Source of the DNA: Marinobacter salinisoli
GTDB lineage: Bacteria > Pseudomonadota > Gammaproteobacteria > Pseudomonadales > Oleiphilaceae
Direction of reading: 5' to 3'
Assembly (NCBI RefSeq): GCF_017301335.1
Contig: NZ_CP071247.1
Coordinates: 1,116,001 to 1,180,000 of the forward strand
DNA: 64,000 nt
Every line of letters starts with the position of its first letter. The first letter of the stretch is position 1. A program made the position numbers and the translations under genes. The notes beneath the pieces were generated by a model. That model had not been told where the DNA came from. It saw nothing but the letters and a program-made list of their open reading frames with translations, and made no database searches. Below are positions 36,971 to 45,035 of the stretch, piece by piece.

Positions 36971-38032
36971 TTAAAGAATTTGCTCGGTTATTTCAGTCGA
37001 TTCGTGTTCACGGAACTTTGTTGGCGTGGTATCCATGATGTCTCGGAACGCCCGGTTAAATGAGCTGAGTGTTCGATATCCGACGTCAAGTGAAATATTG
37101 AGAATAGGGGTTTCGGGCTCGCGAACTAACCGCTTGGCGGCTTCTTCGATTCTCAGATGATTGATGTAGTCGTTAAAGTTCCGGTATCCCAAGGTTTGAT
37201 TAATCAGTTTTCGAACTCGGTATTCAGGGATCTCTAGAGACCTGGCCAGCTGTTTGAGGGTCAGCTTTTCGGTCGTGAAATAGCCACTTTGCATCAGGGA
37301 GTTCAGCGCTTCCAGATCCTGATCGTATACCGGTTCAGGTGTCTGTTGATGCAGGCCTTTGCTTAAGGAATCACTTGAGGTAGTTACCGGTTCTGTTTCC
37401 TTCGACGGCTTTTCCTGAGTCAGTTCGAGAATTCCTTCCCGACCGCTTACCATGCAAATCAGGGATATCATTGAGGCCAGGCTCACGATGATCCCGCGAC
37501 TGTAATCATTCAAAAGACCGAAATTAAGCGAAATCGTCGCAATGCCTACCGCTCCGCACACGATGACGAGAAACACCAGTCGGGCCCTGCGTCGTGACTC
37601 CACGAGATCTTCCCGCCAGTAACGGACGATGTAGTAAAGCCCGTGCAAAACGACGACATATTCGAACCACTGGCCGAGCCTGAAACCGAAGAACATCGCC
37701 ACTGGCGACGCGTCGCCGTCGCTGAGCAAGGGCCGGGCCAGGGCCGGCGCGAGGAAACTGTACAGGGCCATGAATCCCCAGATGGAGCGGAATCTGGGGC
37801 GCGCAGCGAAGATCAGCTGGCACAGTGCCCAGATGAGTGCCGGCGCTGCCGTCTGAAGGACTGCGGCAATCCAGCGCCAGCCCTCGGGGACCAGTGGTGC
37901 AACCAGATACGCGGTGGCCGCGCACAGCAGCAGCAGAAACACCTGGCCGACACGCAAGTGGCTGAAATCGCGTGCAATAATGAAAAACAGGCAGGTCAGG
38001 CAGCCCAGACCAAACCCTGTGAGCAGCAGCAA
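36971..38032 (-). CDS. Membrane-anchored AraC-family transcriptional regulator
   Basis: The 353-residue protein has about seven hydrophobic segments in residues 1-195 (for example LLLTGFGLGCLTCLFFIIAR and LVFLVIVCGAVGIATISLNF), a polar linker and a C-terminal AraC-type helix-turn-helix region (residues 250-345: TEKLTLKQLARSLEIPEYRV and ILNISLDVGYRTLSSFNRAF). Similar architecture occurs in YesN- and PcaR-like membrane regulators, where the membrane part senses an extracytoplasmic or lipid signal. It is upstream of, and on the same strand as, the beta-helix/diheme pair, so it probably regulates it. Inference from position. Confidence 0.87.
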   Translation of the reverse strand: MLLLTGFGLGCLTCLFFIIARDFSHLRVGQVFLLLLCAATAYLVAPLVPEGWRWIAAVLQTAAPALIWALCQLIFAARPRFRSIWGFMALYSFLAPALARPLLSDGDASPVAMFFGFRLGQWFEYVVVLHGLYYIVRYWREDLVESRRRARLVFLVIVCGAVGIATISLNFGLLNDYSRGIIVSLASMISLICMVSGREGILELTQEKPSKETEPVTTSSDSLSKGLHQQTPEPVYDQDLEALNSLMQSGYFTTEKLTLKQLARSLEIPEYRVRKLINQTLGYRNFNDYINHLRIEEAAKRLVREPETPILNISLDVGYRTLSSFNRAFRDIMDTTPTKFREHESTEITEQIL

Positions 38033-38143
38033 AGTACGTACCCCTATATCGTTCTTGCTTTATTTTTATGTCAGGGAGTTTGAGCCTAATAGAACGGGGC
38101 GGATTTTTCAGCAGGAATTTGGTGATGGGGTCGGGTAGAAAGC

Positions 38144-38170
38144 AGAAAGCCACGGTATCCGTGGCTTTCT
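38144..38170 (-). terminator. Terminator after the pntAA-AB-B operon
   Basis: Perfect 12-bp stem AGAAAGCCACGG/CCGTGGCTTTCT with loop TAT, 18 nt after the pntB stop, with a pyrimidine-rich tract following on the minus strand. Confidence 0.72.
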
Positions 38171-38188
38171 GGTCGTCAATGGCAAGGA

Positions 38189-39586
38189 TCAGAGCTCTTT
38201 GATTGCAGAGGTTGTCGCCTGCAACACTTCCTTGGCGTCACCTTTCACCATCAGACTGTTGTCCCGGATGAATAGGCTGTTGGGGATGCCGGCGAAGCCC
38301 GGTGACAGGCTGCGCTTGACCACCACCACGGTTTTGGCCTTGTGCACATCCAGGATGGGCATCCCGTAGATCGGTGAGCTGGGCTCTTCAGCTGCGGCGG
38401 GGTTTACCACATCGTTGGCGCCCAGCACGATGGCCACATCCGCCTGAGGGAGCTCCGGATTGATGGCGTCCATGTCCTTCAACTGGTCATAGGAGATTTC
38501 GGCCTCGGCCAGCAGCACGTTCATGTGGCCCGGCATACGGCCGGCCACCGGATGGATCGCGTAGCTGACGCTAGCGCCGCGGGCTTCAAGCTGGCTGGCC
38601 AGTTCTTTCACGGCGTGCTGCGCCTGGGCAACCGCCAGGCCATAACCCGGCACCATCACCACCTTGCGGGCGCCGTCCAGCAGCATGGCCAGTTCGTCCG
38701 CGCTGGAGTACTTCACCTTGCCGGCGTAGAACTCATCCGAGTTGTCTGCCGTGGCCGTCGCATCATTTCCGCCCAACGCGCCACCAAAGAGCACATTCGG
38801 CAGGGAACGGTTCATCGCCTTGCACATCACGGCGGTCAGTATCAGGCCGGACGCACCCACCAGCGAACCGGTGATGATCAGACCCTGGTTCTGCAGCACG
38901 AAGCCTGTCGCTGCGCCGGCCAGGCCGGAATAGGCGTTGAGCAGGGCAACCACCACGGGCATGTCCGCCCCGCCGATGGGCTGCACCAGGCCGATGCCCA
39001 GCAACAGGCACAGGCCAACCAGCACCGGCAGGATCAACGGGCATTCGAGAGCAGAGCTGACAAACACGGCTGCGGCAGCCACAACCCCCAGCAGGCAAAG
39101 CAGGGTAACGCCCTGCCACTGGCGCGCCCGGCGGCTGTCGCCCAGGTTGCCGCGCAGCTTCAGTACCGCCACGGTGGAACCGGTGAGGGTGATCGCACCG
39201 ATGGCAATGGAGGCGATGATGGCGATGCTCCACGCGGTGCCGGGCACCGTGCCCGCGGCGGAGGTGTTCAGCCAGGTGCTGGAGGCAACGGCCAGCGACG
39301 CGCCGCCACCGATGCCGTTCAGGCTGGCGACCAGTTCCGGCATGGCGGTCATGGCCGTGCGCCGGGCCAGCCAGACACCGATGCCACCGCCCAGCAGCAT
39401 GCCGGCGATGATGGTTTCATAACCCACAATCTGTTGATGCATGAGCGCAGCAACCACGGCCACCAGCATGCCCGTGGCGGCCAGCTGGTTACCACGAACG
39501 GCGGTTGCGGGCTTGGTCATCCCCTTGATGCCGAGGATAAAACAGACCGCTGCGGTCAGGTACGACAGATTAATCAGTGCAAACAT
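38189..39586 (-). CDS. pntB: NAD(P) transhydrogenase beta subunit PntB
   Basis: The 465-residue protein has an N-terminal membrane part of eight to nine helices (residues 1-260) and a C-terminal NADP-binding domain III with VMVPGYGLAVAQAQHAVKEL, SYAIHPVAGRMPGHMNVLLAEA and IVLGANDVVNPAA. The order pntAA, pntAB, pntB on the minus strand, with very short gaps, matches the three-gene proteobacterial form. It couples hydride transfer from NADH to NADP with proton entry. Confidence 0.96.
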   Translation of the reverse strand: MFALINLSYLTAAVCFILGIKGMTKPATAVRGNQLAATGMLVAVVAALMHQQIVGYETIIAGMLLGGGIGVWLARRTAMTAMPELVASLNGIGGGASLAVASSTWLNTSAAGTVPGTAWSIAIIASIAIGAITLTGSTVAVLKLRGNLGDSRRARQWQGVTLLCLLGVVAAAAVFVSSALECPLILPVLVGLCLLLGIGLVQPIGGADMPVVVALLNAYSGLAGAATGFVLQNQGLIITGSLVGASGLILTAVMCKAMNRSLPNVLFGGALGGNDATATADNSDEFYAGKVKYSSADELAMLLDGARKVVMVPGYGLAVAQAQHAVKELASQLEARGASVSYAIHPVAGRMPGHMNVLLAEAEISYDQLKDMDAINPELPQADVAIVLGANDVVNPAAAEEPSSPIYGMPILDVHKAKTVVVVKRSLSPGFAGIPNSLFIRDNSLMVKGDAKEVLQATTSAIKEL

Positions 39587-39588
39587 GA

Positions 39589-39876
39589 TTATCCCTTCCG
39601 TTTGAACATGTTGAGCATGCGGTCGGTGACCAGAAAACCGGCCACGATGTTGATGCTGGCCAGCGTTACCGCAATGAACCCGAGGGCGTGGGCCAGGGTG
39701 GGTGAGACCTCGCTGCTGCCGGCGCTGAAGATGGCGCCAACGATCACAATGCCGGAAATGGCGTTGGTGCCGCTCATCAGCGGCGTGTGCAGGGTCGGTG
39801 GCACCTTGTTGATGAGCTCAACGCCAACAAACAGGGCCAGGATAAAGATGGTGAAACTGAGAACGAGTAAGTCCAT
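39589..39876 (-). CDS. pntAB: NAD(P) transhydrogenase small membrane subunit PntAB
   Basis: The 95-residue protein has three membrane helices, with LVVLSFTIFILALFVGVELI-like MDLLVLSFTIFILALFVGVE and TNAISGIVIVGAIFSAGSSE, the typical PntA C-terminal domain split into a separate gene. It overlaps the pntAA stop by 1 nt (TAATG) and precedes pntB by 2 nt. Confidence 0.95.
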   Translation of the reverse strand: MDLLVLSFTIFILALFVGVELINKVPPTLHTPLMSGTNAISGIVIVGAIFSAGSSEVSPTLAHALGFIAVTLASINIVAGFLVTDRMLNMFKRKG

Positions 39877-41015
39877 TACGCGGGTTCCTTGACGGATGGC
39901 TTGGCAGGCTCAAAGAATATCCGGCCTTCGCGAGTCACCAGGGTGGCGGCGACAATGTCGTCCGACTGATCGGGGGTGAGGCGCCCTTCCGACGTCATAT
40001 TGAGCAGGAAGTTGGTGATGTTCCGGTTCAGAAGCTGTGACGCGTGGACCGGCACCCGAGACGGATGATTGGTGTGGCCCACCAGCGTGACGCCATCCAC
40101 ATCGACCTTTTCGTTCACCACCGAACCTTCGGCATTGCCGCCCTTGTCGGCGGCCAGATCGACAATCACCGACCCGCGTTTCATGCGGTGGATCATGGCC
40201 TGGTCGATCAGCTTGGGTGCTGGCTTGCCGGGCACTGCGGCGGTGGTGATCACCAGATCGGCACGGGCAACGCAATCCGCCAGTTGCTGGCGCTGGGCCT
40301 CGTAGAAAGCGTCCGATTGGGCTGTGGCGTAACCGTTGTCCCCGGACGCTTCCGTCTCGGGTACGGAAATCTCCACGAAGTCCGCGCCCAGACTTTCCAC
40401 CTGTTCACGTACTTCAGGACGGAGATCGTAAGCCTCCACCACGGCGCCCAGGCGGCGGGCCGTCGCGATTGCCATCAGGCCGGCAACCCCGGCGCCAATC
40501 ACAAAGACCCGTGCGGGGTGGATGGTTCCGGCTGCGGTCATCAGCATCGGGAAATAACGGGGCAGGGCCATGGCGCCGTTGAGCACCGCCCGGTAGCCAC
40601 TGATGCCCGCCATGGCGCTTAGCACGTCCATCGACTGGGCCCGTGTGGTACGGGGTACCAGGTCGAGTGCGAAGCACTGAACCGACTGCCCGGCCAGCTG
40701 CTGGATCAGGGCCTGGTTATCCCAGGGGTTCAGTAGGCAGATGAGCGTGCTTTCGGGCCGGATCAGCTCGGCTTCTTCGGGCTCCGGAGGCTGAACCTTC
40801 AGAACGATCTGGGCCTGACGGTACAGGGAGTCGGCGTCGTCGGCGATGATGGCGCCACAGTTCCGGTATTCCTCGTCGGTAAAGTGTGCCTGCGCGCCGG
40901 CGTTGCTTTCGACAATAACCTCGTAGCCAGCCTCAAGCAGTTCCGGTACGCCGGAAGGTATGATCGCTACCCGGTTCTCCCCGGTCAGCCGTTCTCTCGG
41001 AATTCCGATTAACAT
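39876..41015 (-). CDS. pntAA: NAD(P) transhydrogenase alpha subunit PntAA (NAD-binding)
   Basis: The ATG at 41015 follows GGAG with a spacer of 9 nt and starts MLIGIPRERLTGENRVAIIP, the canonical beginning of this subunit; a longer in-frame frame from 41111 is part of the mqo overlap. The 379-residue protein has the AlaDh/PNT domains with AIDLVPRTTRAQSMDVLSAMA-type ALDLVPRTTRAQSMD and the NAD fold VFVIGAGVAGLMAIATARRL. The 5' end overlaps the mqo 3' end by 83 nt. Confidence 0.95.
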   Translation of the reverse strand: MLIGIPRERLTGENRVAIIPSGVPELLEAGYEVIVESNAGAQAHFTDEEYRNCGAIIADDADSLYRQAQIVLKVQPPEPEEAELIRPESTLICLLNPWDNQALIQQLAGQSVQCFALDLVPRTTRAQSMDVLSAMAGISGYRAVLNGAMALPRYFPMLMTAAGTIHPARVFVIGAGVAGLMAIATARRLGAVVEAYDLRPEVREQVESLGADFVEISVPETEASGDNGYATAQSDAFYEAQRQQLADCVARADLVITTAAVPGKPAPKLIDQAMIHRMKRGSVIVDLAADKGGNAEGSVVNEKVDVDGVTLVGHTNHPSRVPVHASQLLNRNITNFLLNMTSEGRLTPDQSDDIVAATLVTREGRIFFEPAKPSVKEPA

Positions 41016-42531
41016 CAAAAACGCTCCATTGTGGTTGGGATGTTGAGGGCTGTTCCATAAGCCCCAGGGTGGAATGGGTGAAGTTACGGACCTCGCCCAG
41101 CAGGCGCGCATCGGCGCCCAGTGACTGTCCGTAGCTCGGGATCAGGCTCTGCAGCCGTGTGCGATGCACACCCGTGGTCAGTTCCGGCAGCGCACGCTCC
41201 AGGACATCGATCATGGCCGAGACGCAGGTCGAGGCACCGGGTGAGGCACCCAGCAACGCAGACAGTGACCCATCGGCGGTGGTCAGGACCTCCGTGCCGA
41301 ACTCCAGAACACCGCGCCCGTTCGGACCGGACTTGATGATCTGAACTCGCTGGCCGGCACGCCTGAGTTGCCACTGGTCGCCCTGGACATCGGGCAGGAA
41401 ACCGCTCAGTTGCTCGAGCCGCGACGCCTTGGAGCTCATCGCTTCCCGGATCAGGTAGCGGGTCAGCGGCCACTGGGTGGTGGCTACGTCCATCAGGTTG
41501 CCCAGATTGTTTTTGCGCACGCTGCGCAGCAGATCCAGATGGCTGCCGGCTTTCAGGAAACGCGTGGTGAAGCCGGCGAAGGGACCAAACAGCAAGGCCG
41601 GTTTGCCGTTGATGAAACGCGTATCCAGGTGTGGCACGGACATGGGCGGTGCGCCAACCGGGGCCTGACTGTAGACCTTGGCGTTGTGGCTGGTGGCCAG
41701 CTCCGGATCTTCACAGGCAAGCCAGATCCCGGAGACAGGGAAGCCGCCATAACCGCGAGCTTCAGGCACTCCGGCCTTCTGCAGGAGCGGCAGGCTTGCG
41801 CCGCCGGCGCCGATAAACACAAAGCCGGCGTCAATGGTCTGGCTGTCGCCGGTGGCCTCGTGCCTGAGCGTCACCAGCCAGCGGCCGCCGCGTTGTTGCA
41901 GGTTGGTCACTCGCGTACCGAGGCGGAGATCGACCTGAGACTGGTTCGCCAGATGGTCACCCAGACAGCGGGTGAGAGTGCCGAAGTTAACATCGCTGCC
42001 GTGGTTAACCCGGGTCGCGGCCATGGCTGTGGTGTGATCGGCCCGGCGGCCGGCGATTAAAGGCAGCCAGTTGCGCAGGGTGTCCGGGCTGTCGGAAAAC
42101 GCCATGTCCTCGAACAGCGGGTGTTGGGACAGGGTGGCGTGGCGCCGGCGGAGAAAATCGACGGTATCGGCACCCTGTACCCAGCTCAGGTGCGGTACCC
42201 GACGGATGAATTGCTCGGGCGAGGGCAGAATGCCTTTGCTCGCCAGGCTGCTCCAGAACTGCAGCGACACCTCGAAGCGCTCATTGATCGCCAGCGCCCG
42301 GTCCACGGCAATGGTGCCATCCGTCTGCCGGGGGGTGTAATTCAGTTCACAATAACCGGCATGGCCGGTGCCGGCATTGTTCCAGGCGTCCGAGCTTTCA
42401 CGGCCCAGTTCCTGATCCTGCTCTACCAACATTACCGAACGGCTGTTATCCAGCTCGGTAATCAGGGTAGCCAGCGTGGTACTCATGATACCGCCGCCGA
42501 TAAGGAGCACATCTGCTCGTTGACCAGTCAT
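40933..42531 (-). CDS. mqo: Malate:quinone oxidoreductase Mqo
   Basis: The 532-residue protein opens ADVLLIGGGIMSTTLATLIT, the FAD-binding motif, and continues ELGRESSDAWNNAGTGHAGY and ELNYTPRQTDGTIAVDRALA, typical of Mqo. Further marks are GFVFIGAGGASLPLLQKAG and LLGASPGASTCVSAMIDVLE. It oxidises malate to oxaloacetate and passes electrons to quinone at the inner membrane. Family members usually stop around the STLGL region; here about 40 more residues follow (SQPQWSVFDVNRNS...) and overlap the pntAA start by 83 nt. GAGG precedes the start. Confidence 0.95.
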   Translation of the reverse strand: MTGQRADVLLIGGGIMSTTLATLITELDNSRSVMLVEQDQELGRESSDAWNNAGTGHAGYCELNYTPRQTDGTIAVDRALAINERFEVSLQFWSSLASKGILPSPEQFIRRVPHLSWVQGADTVDFLRRRHATLSQHPLFEDMAFSDSPDTLRNWLPLIAGRRADHTTAMAATRVNHGSDVNFGTLTRCLGDHLANQSQVDLRLGTRVTNLQQRGGRWLVTLRHEATGDSQTIDAGFVFIGAGGASLPLLQKAGVPEARGYGGFPVSGIWLACEDPELATSHNAKVYSQAPVGAPPMSVPHLDTRFINGKPALLFGPFAGFTTRFLKAGSHLDLLRSVRKNNLGNLMDVATTQWPLTRYLIREAMSSKASRLEQLSGFLPDVQGDQWQLRRAGQRVQIIKSGPNGRGVLEFGTEVLTTADGSLSALLGASPGASTCVSAMIDVLERALPELTTGVHRTRLQSLIPSYGQSLGADARLLGEVRNFTHSTLGLMEQPSTSQPQWSVFDVNRNSERTADRGEPGSDHTFRRTGTA

Positions 42532-42800
42532 GTCGCGACCTCGTTTCAGAGACGAATCGGGGGTCCGACTTTAGTCGCATGCTAAGCAGTTAAAAACAGA
42601 TGTGATGAGATATTAAGTTCGAAAAAATCGATCAATGGGGCAGGCACGGCGGTTGCTGTGCTTATTTTGTCTCCGCAGGAACCGCGCTGACTGGATCAGG
42701 CGAACGATCAGAACCGTCGACAACGCGACGCTTAGGGTTTGTACAACGGCGAGGTTCGGCGGGGTTGGGCACCGTGCATCAACCGGGGAAGATGCGGAAT

Positions 42801-43040
42801 CTAGGCCAGAGAAATCCGATAACGAACAACCCCCGCGTCTTCCTCGCGCACCCACTCAATCCGGTGACCGGTCAGTTCACACAGCGCCTGAAGGTCTTTG
42901 CGACCGCTCGGGTCGTCGGCCAGAAAATCGACCTGGGTCCCGCTGGGCAAATCCTGGGTGCGTTTTTTGAAACGCAGAATGGGCAGGGGGCACACCAAAC
43001 CGACAGCGTCGATTTGCTGCACCCCGGATTGTTCACTCAA
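42801..43040 (-). CDS. TusA-family sulfurtransferase in the formate dehydrogenase cluster
   Basis: A TTG start at 43040 gives 79 residues, the usual TusA length. The stop of the small membrane peptide overlaps this start (TTGAGTGA). IDAVGLVCPLPILRFKKRTQ contains the conserved C-P-x-P sulfur-carrier motif; the remaining LASDDPSGRKDL-type segment (FLADDPSGRKDLQALCELTG) fits. TusA relays persulfide sulfur; in E. coli it links to molybdenum cofactor and thiouridine pathways. Here it closes the fdh operon, so a role in supplying sulfur to FdhD or the cofactor is plausible but inferred. The start is uncertain; GTG codons at 43055 and 43049 are alternatives. Confidence 0.75.
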   Translation of the reverse strand: MSEQSGVQQIDAVGLVCPLPILRFKKRTQDLPSGTQVDFLADDPSGRKDLQALCELTGHRIEWVREEDAGVVRYRISLA

Positions 43041-43158
43041 GACGTACACTCTCACTGCTGGTCTGATCGGCTGCGGACCAGCCGAACTGACCCAGAACCG
43101 GCGGGGCGACAAAGGCAATCAGCAGGGCGGCGCCAAACGCGACAAGCATGACTTTCAT
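43033..43158 (-). CDS. Predicted 41-residue single-helix membrane peptide in the fdh operon
   Basis: The ATG at 43158 overlaps the stop of the cytochrome b gene (ATGA) and follows AGGAGG with a 7-nt spacer, a near-ideal ribosome site. The peptide starts MKVMLVAFGAALLIAFVAPP and continues VLGQFGWSAADQTSSESVRL; residues 4-22 form one membrane helix and the rest is polar and acidic. Codon use and translational coupling make it a likely real gene, perhaps a small subunit or assembly aid of the formate dehydrogenase. It falls below usual gene-calling lengths. I know of no named family. Confidence 0.72.
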   Translation of the reverse strand: MKVMLVAFGAALLIAFVAPPVLGQFGWSAADQTSSESVRLE

Positions 43159-44327
43159 GATGATCCTCCTTTGCCTTGTTTGGCTTCGACCTCCTCGACC
43201 CACAGATCATGGTGCTGACGGGCCCATTCACGATCGACCTGACCGGTGCCCATGGCATCAAAGGCGCCTTCCATGCCAACCGAACCGATGTAGATGTGAG
43301 CGATGATGGCCACCATCATGGCGAAGGCCACGATTGAGTGCCAGATGTTGGCGTACTGCATCTCTTCATGCGGGGCGAGTACGGTCGGCAACTCCGTTCC
43401 GAAAATACTGTTGATGACGCTGAAGGTCTTGGCGAACATCGGCATCTCAAACGGGAACAGCATGGAAAGGCCTGATAATGAGACGGACAGGCCCAGCAGC
43501 ATCACCGTCCAGAAGATGATTTTCTGGCCGGCGTTAAACTTTCTGGCTGACGGATGGGATTTGGTGAAAATGCCTCCACCGGCTTTCAGCCAGTGCCAAT
43601 CCAGCTTGTTGGGGATGTTGTGCACCACCCACATGCAGAAGGTCATTACCAGGCCCAGCATGAAGGCCCAGGCAATGTTGTTGTGGAGCCATTTGGAACC
43701 GTTCGCCAGAGGGGCGAACGCCTCTTTCCCGATCACTGGAATCAGAAAGCTGCGCCCCATGAGGGTAATCAGTCCGGTGATCGCCAGTGCGATAAACGAG
43801 CCGGCCAACAACCAGTGGCCGAACCGTTCGATGGCCTTGAACCGTTCAATCGTCGTGCCGGCCGGGCCGCCGTCGATCATGATTCTGCCGCGAACAAAGT
43901 AGAACACCACCAGCAGCGCAATAATGGCCAGGAGCGCACCGCCGCCGTAGGTGATGACGGGCCCCTCACGCAGCTTATACCAGGACGTGCCGCCGTCCTG
44001 AATCAGCACACCCGCCGCCGGACCACGGACCTGGGTGCTGGGATCAATCTCGTTGTAACGAATGGAACGATAGATATCCGCGCTTGAGCGTCCTCCATTC
44101 GTGCCCAGCGGAGCACTGATGGGCGCCGCGTTGGCAGGATCCCCCAGGTTTTCAGATCGAAAGGACTCGTCAATTTTCATCTGCTTCTGACGAGCCATGA
44201 TGTCTTCGAGGGTTTGAGCGCCCCCGGTGGCAGACCGGTCAGTCGCCGCGGATTCCTCCGCAAAGCCGGGGGTAAAGACCAGTGACGCCAGCGCAAAGAC
44301 GACGGCACCCAATAGTTTTGTGTTCAT
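43155..44327 (-). CDS. fdhC: Formate dehydrogenase cytochrome b556 (gamma) subunit
   Basis: The ATG at 44327 follows GGAG with an 8-nt spacer; it gives 390 residues. A signal-peptide-like N-terminus (MNTKLLGAVVFALASLVFTP) precedes a periplasmic segment with HxxYRSIRYNEI-type region SADIYRSIRYNEIDPSTQ, a first helix (GGALLAIIALLVVFYFV) and the four-helix cytochrome b core with RFGHWLLAGSFIALAITGLI, HNNIAWAFMLGLVMTFCMWV and ANIWHSIVAFAMMVAIIAHI, whose His residues bind two b hemes. It passes electrons to quinone. The N-terminal extension before the core is longer than in E. coli FdnI, matching a form in marine gammaproteobacteria. Confidence 0.92.
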   Translation of the reverse strand: MNTKLLGAVVFALASLVFTPGFAEESAATDRSATGGAQTLEDIMARQKQMKIDESFRSENLGDPANAAPISAPLGTNGGRSSADIYRSIRYNEIDPSTQVRGPAAGVLIQDGGTSWYKLREGPVITYGGGALLAIIALLVVFYFVRGRIMIDGGPAGTTIERFKAIERFGHWLLAGSFIALAITGLITLMGRSFLIPVIGKEAFAPLANGSKWLHNNIAWAFMLGLVMTFCMWVVHNIPNKLDWHWLKAGGGIFTKSHPSARKFNAGQKIIFWTVMLLGLSVSLSGLSMLFPFEMPMFAKTFSVINSIFGTELPTVLAPHEEMQYANIWHSIVAFAMMVAIIAHIYIGSVGMEGAFDAMGTGQVDREWARQHHDLWVEEVEAKQGKGGSS

Positions 44328-44412
44328 CAGAGCACTCCAGCGCAATCAACAAGAAGAATGTGTGGCCTCAATGAATCCCGGGGCCTGACGGCCCCGGAAT
44401 ATTCAGGCGAGC

Positions 44413-45021
44413 CTAACCGCCTTTCTTCTCGTAAGCCGTGCCCCATCCCCAGGCGCCGGAACCGAAACCACGGTTCACCACGCGCTGGCGATAGATGTCG
44501 GCCACCTCGTTGCCGTCACCGGCCAGGAGCGCTTTGGTCGAGCACATTTCCGCGCAGATGGGCAACTTGCCTTCTGCGATACGGTTGCGACCGTACTTCT
44601 GGAACTCCACATCGGACATGTCTTCTTCCGGACCACCTGCACAGAAGGTGCACTTGTCCATCTTGCCCCGGCTGCCGAAGTTGCCCGCTTGCGGGAACTG
44701 AGGCGCGCCGAAGGGGCAGGCATAGAAGCAATACCCGCATCCGATACACAGATCCTTGGAGTGCAGCACCACGCCGTCTTCGGTCTGGTAGAAGCAGTCC
44801 ACTGGGCAGACGGCCATACAGGGGGCGTCTGAACAGTGCATGCAAGCCACCGAGATCGAACGTTCGCCGGGCTTACCATCCTCGATGGTTACCACCCGCC
44901 GCCGGTTGATGCCCCAGGGGACCTCGTGCTCATTCTTACAGGCCGTCACGCACGCATTGCATTCGATGCAGCGTTCGGCATCGCAAAGGAATTTCGCCCG
45001 TGCTTGTCCTTCAAGTGCCAT
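44413..45021 (-). CDS. fdhB: Formate dehydrogenase iron-sulfur (beta) subunit
   Basis: The 202-residue protein carries four cysteine clusters: CDAERCIECNACVTACKNEH, CMHCSDAPCMAVCPVDC, CIGCGYCFYACPFGAP and CTFCAGG...CAEMC, which should bind four 4Fe-4S clusters linking FdhA to the cytochrome b. Order FdhA, FdhB, FdhC with short gaps (14 and 85 nt) fits one operon. It lacks the C-terminal membrane anchor of E. coli FdnH, so it is held by FdhC or FdhA. Confidence 0.94.
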   Translation of the reverse strand: MALEGQARAKFLCDAERCIECNACVTACKNEHEVPWGINRRRVVTIEDGKPGERSISVACMHCSDAPCMAVCPVDCFYQTEDGVVLHSKDLCIGCGYCFYACPFGAPQFPQAGNFGSRGKMDKCTFCAGGPEEDMSDVEFQKYGRNRIAEGKLPICAEMCSTKALLAGDGNEVADIYRQRVVNRGFGSGAWGWGTAYEKKGG

Positions 45022-45035
45022 GGTCTACACCTCCA

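Noticed and set aside
38525..39892. Long plus-strand frames opposite pntB and pntAB, including one of about 455 codons
   Set aside because: pntB has clear transhydrogenase motifs on the minus strand, and the antisense translation is rich in His, Gln and Arg without any domain.
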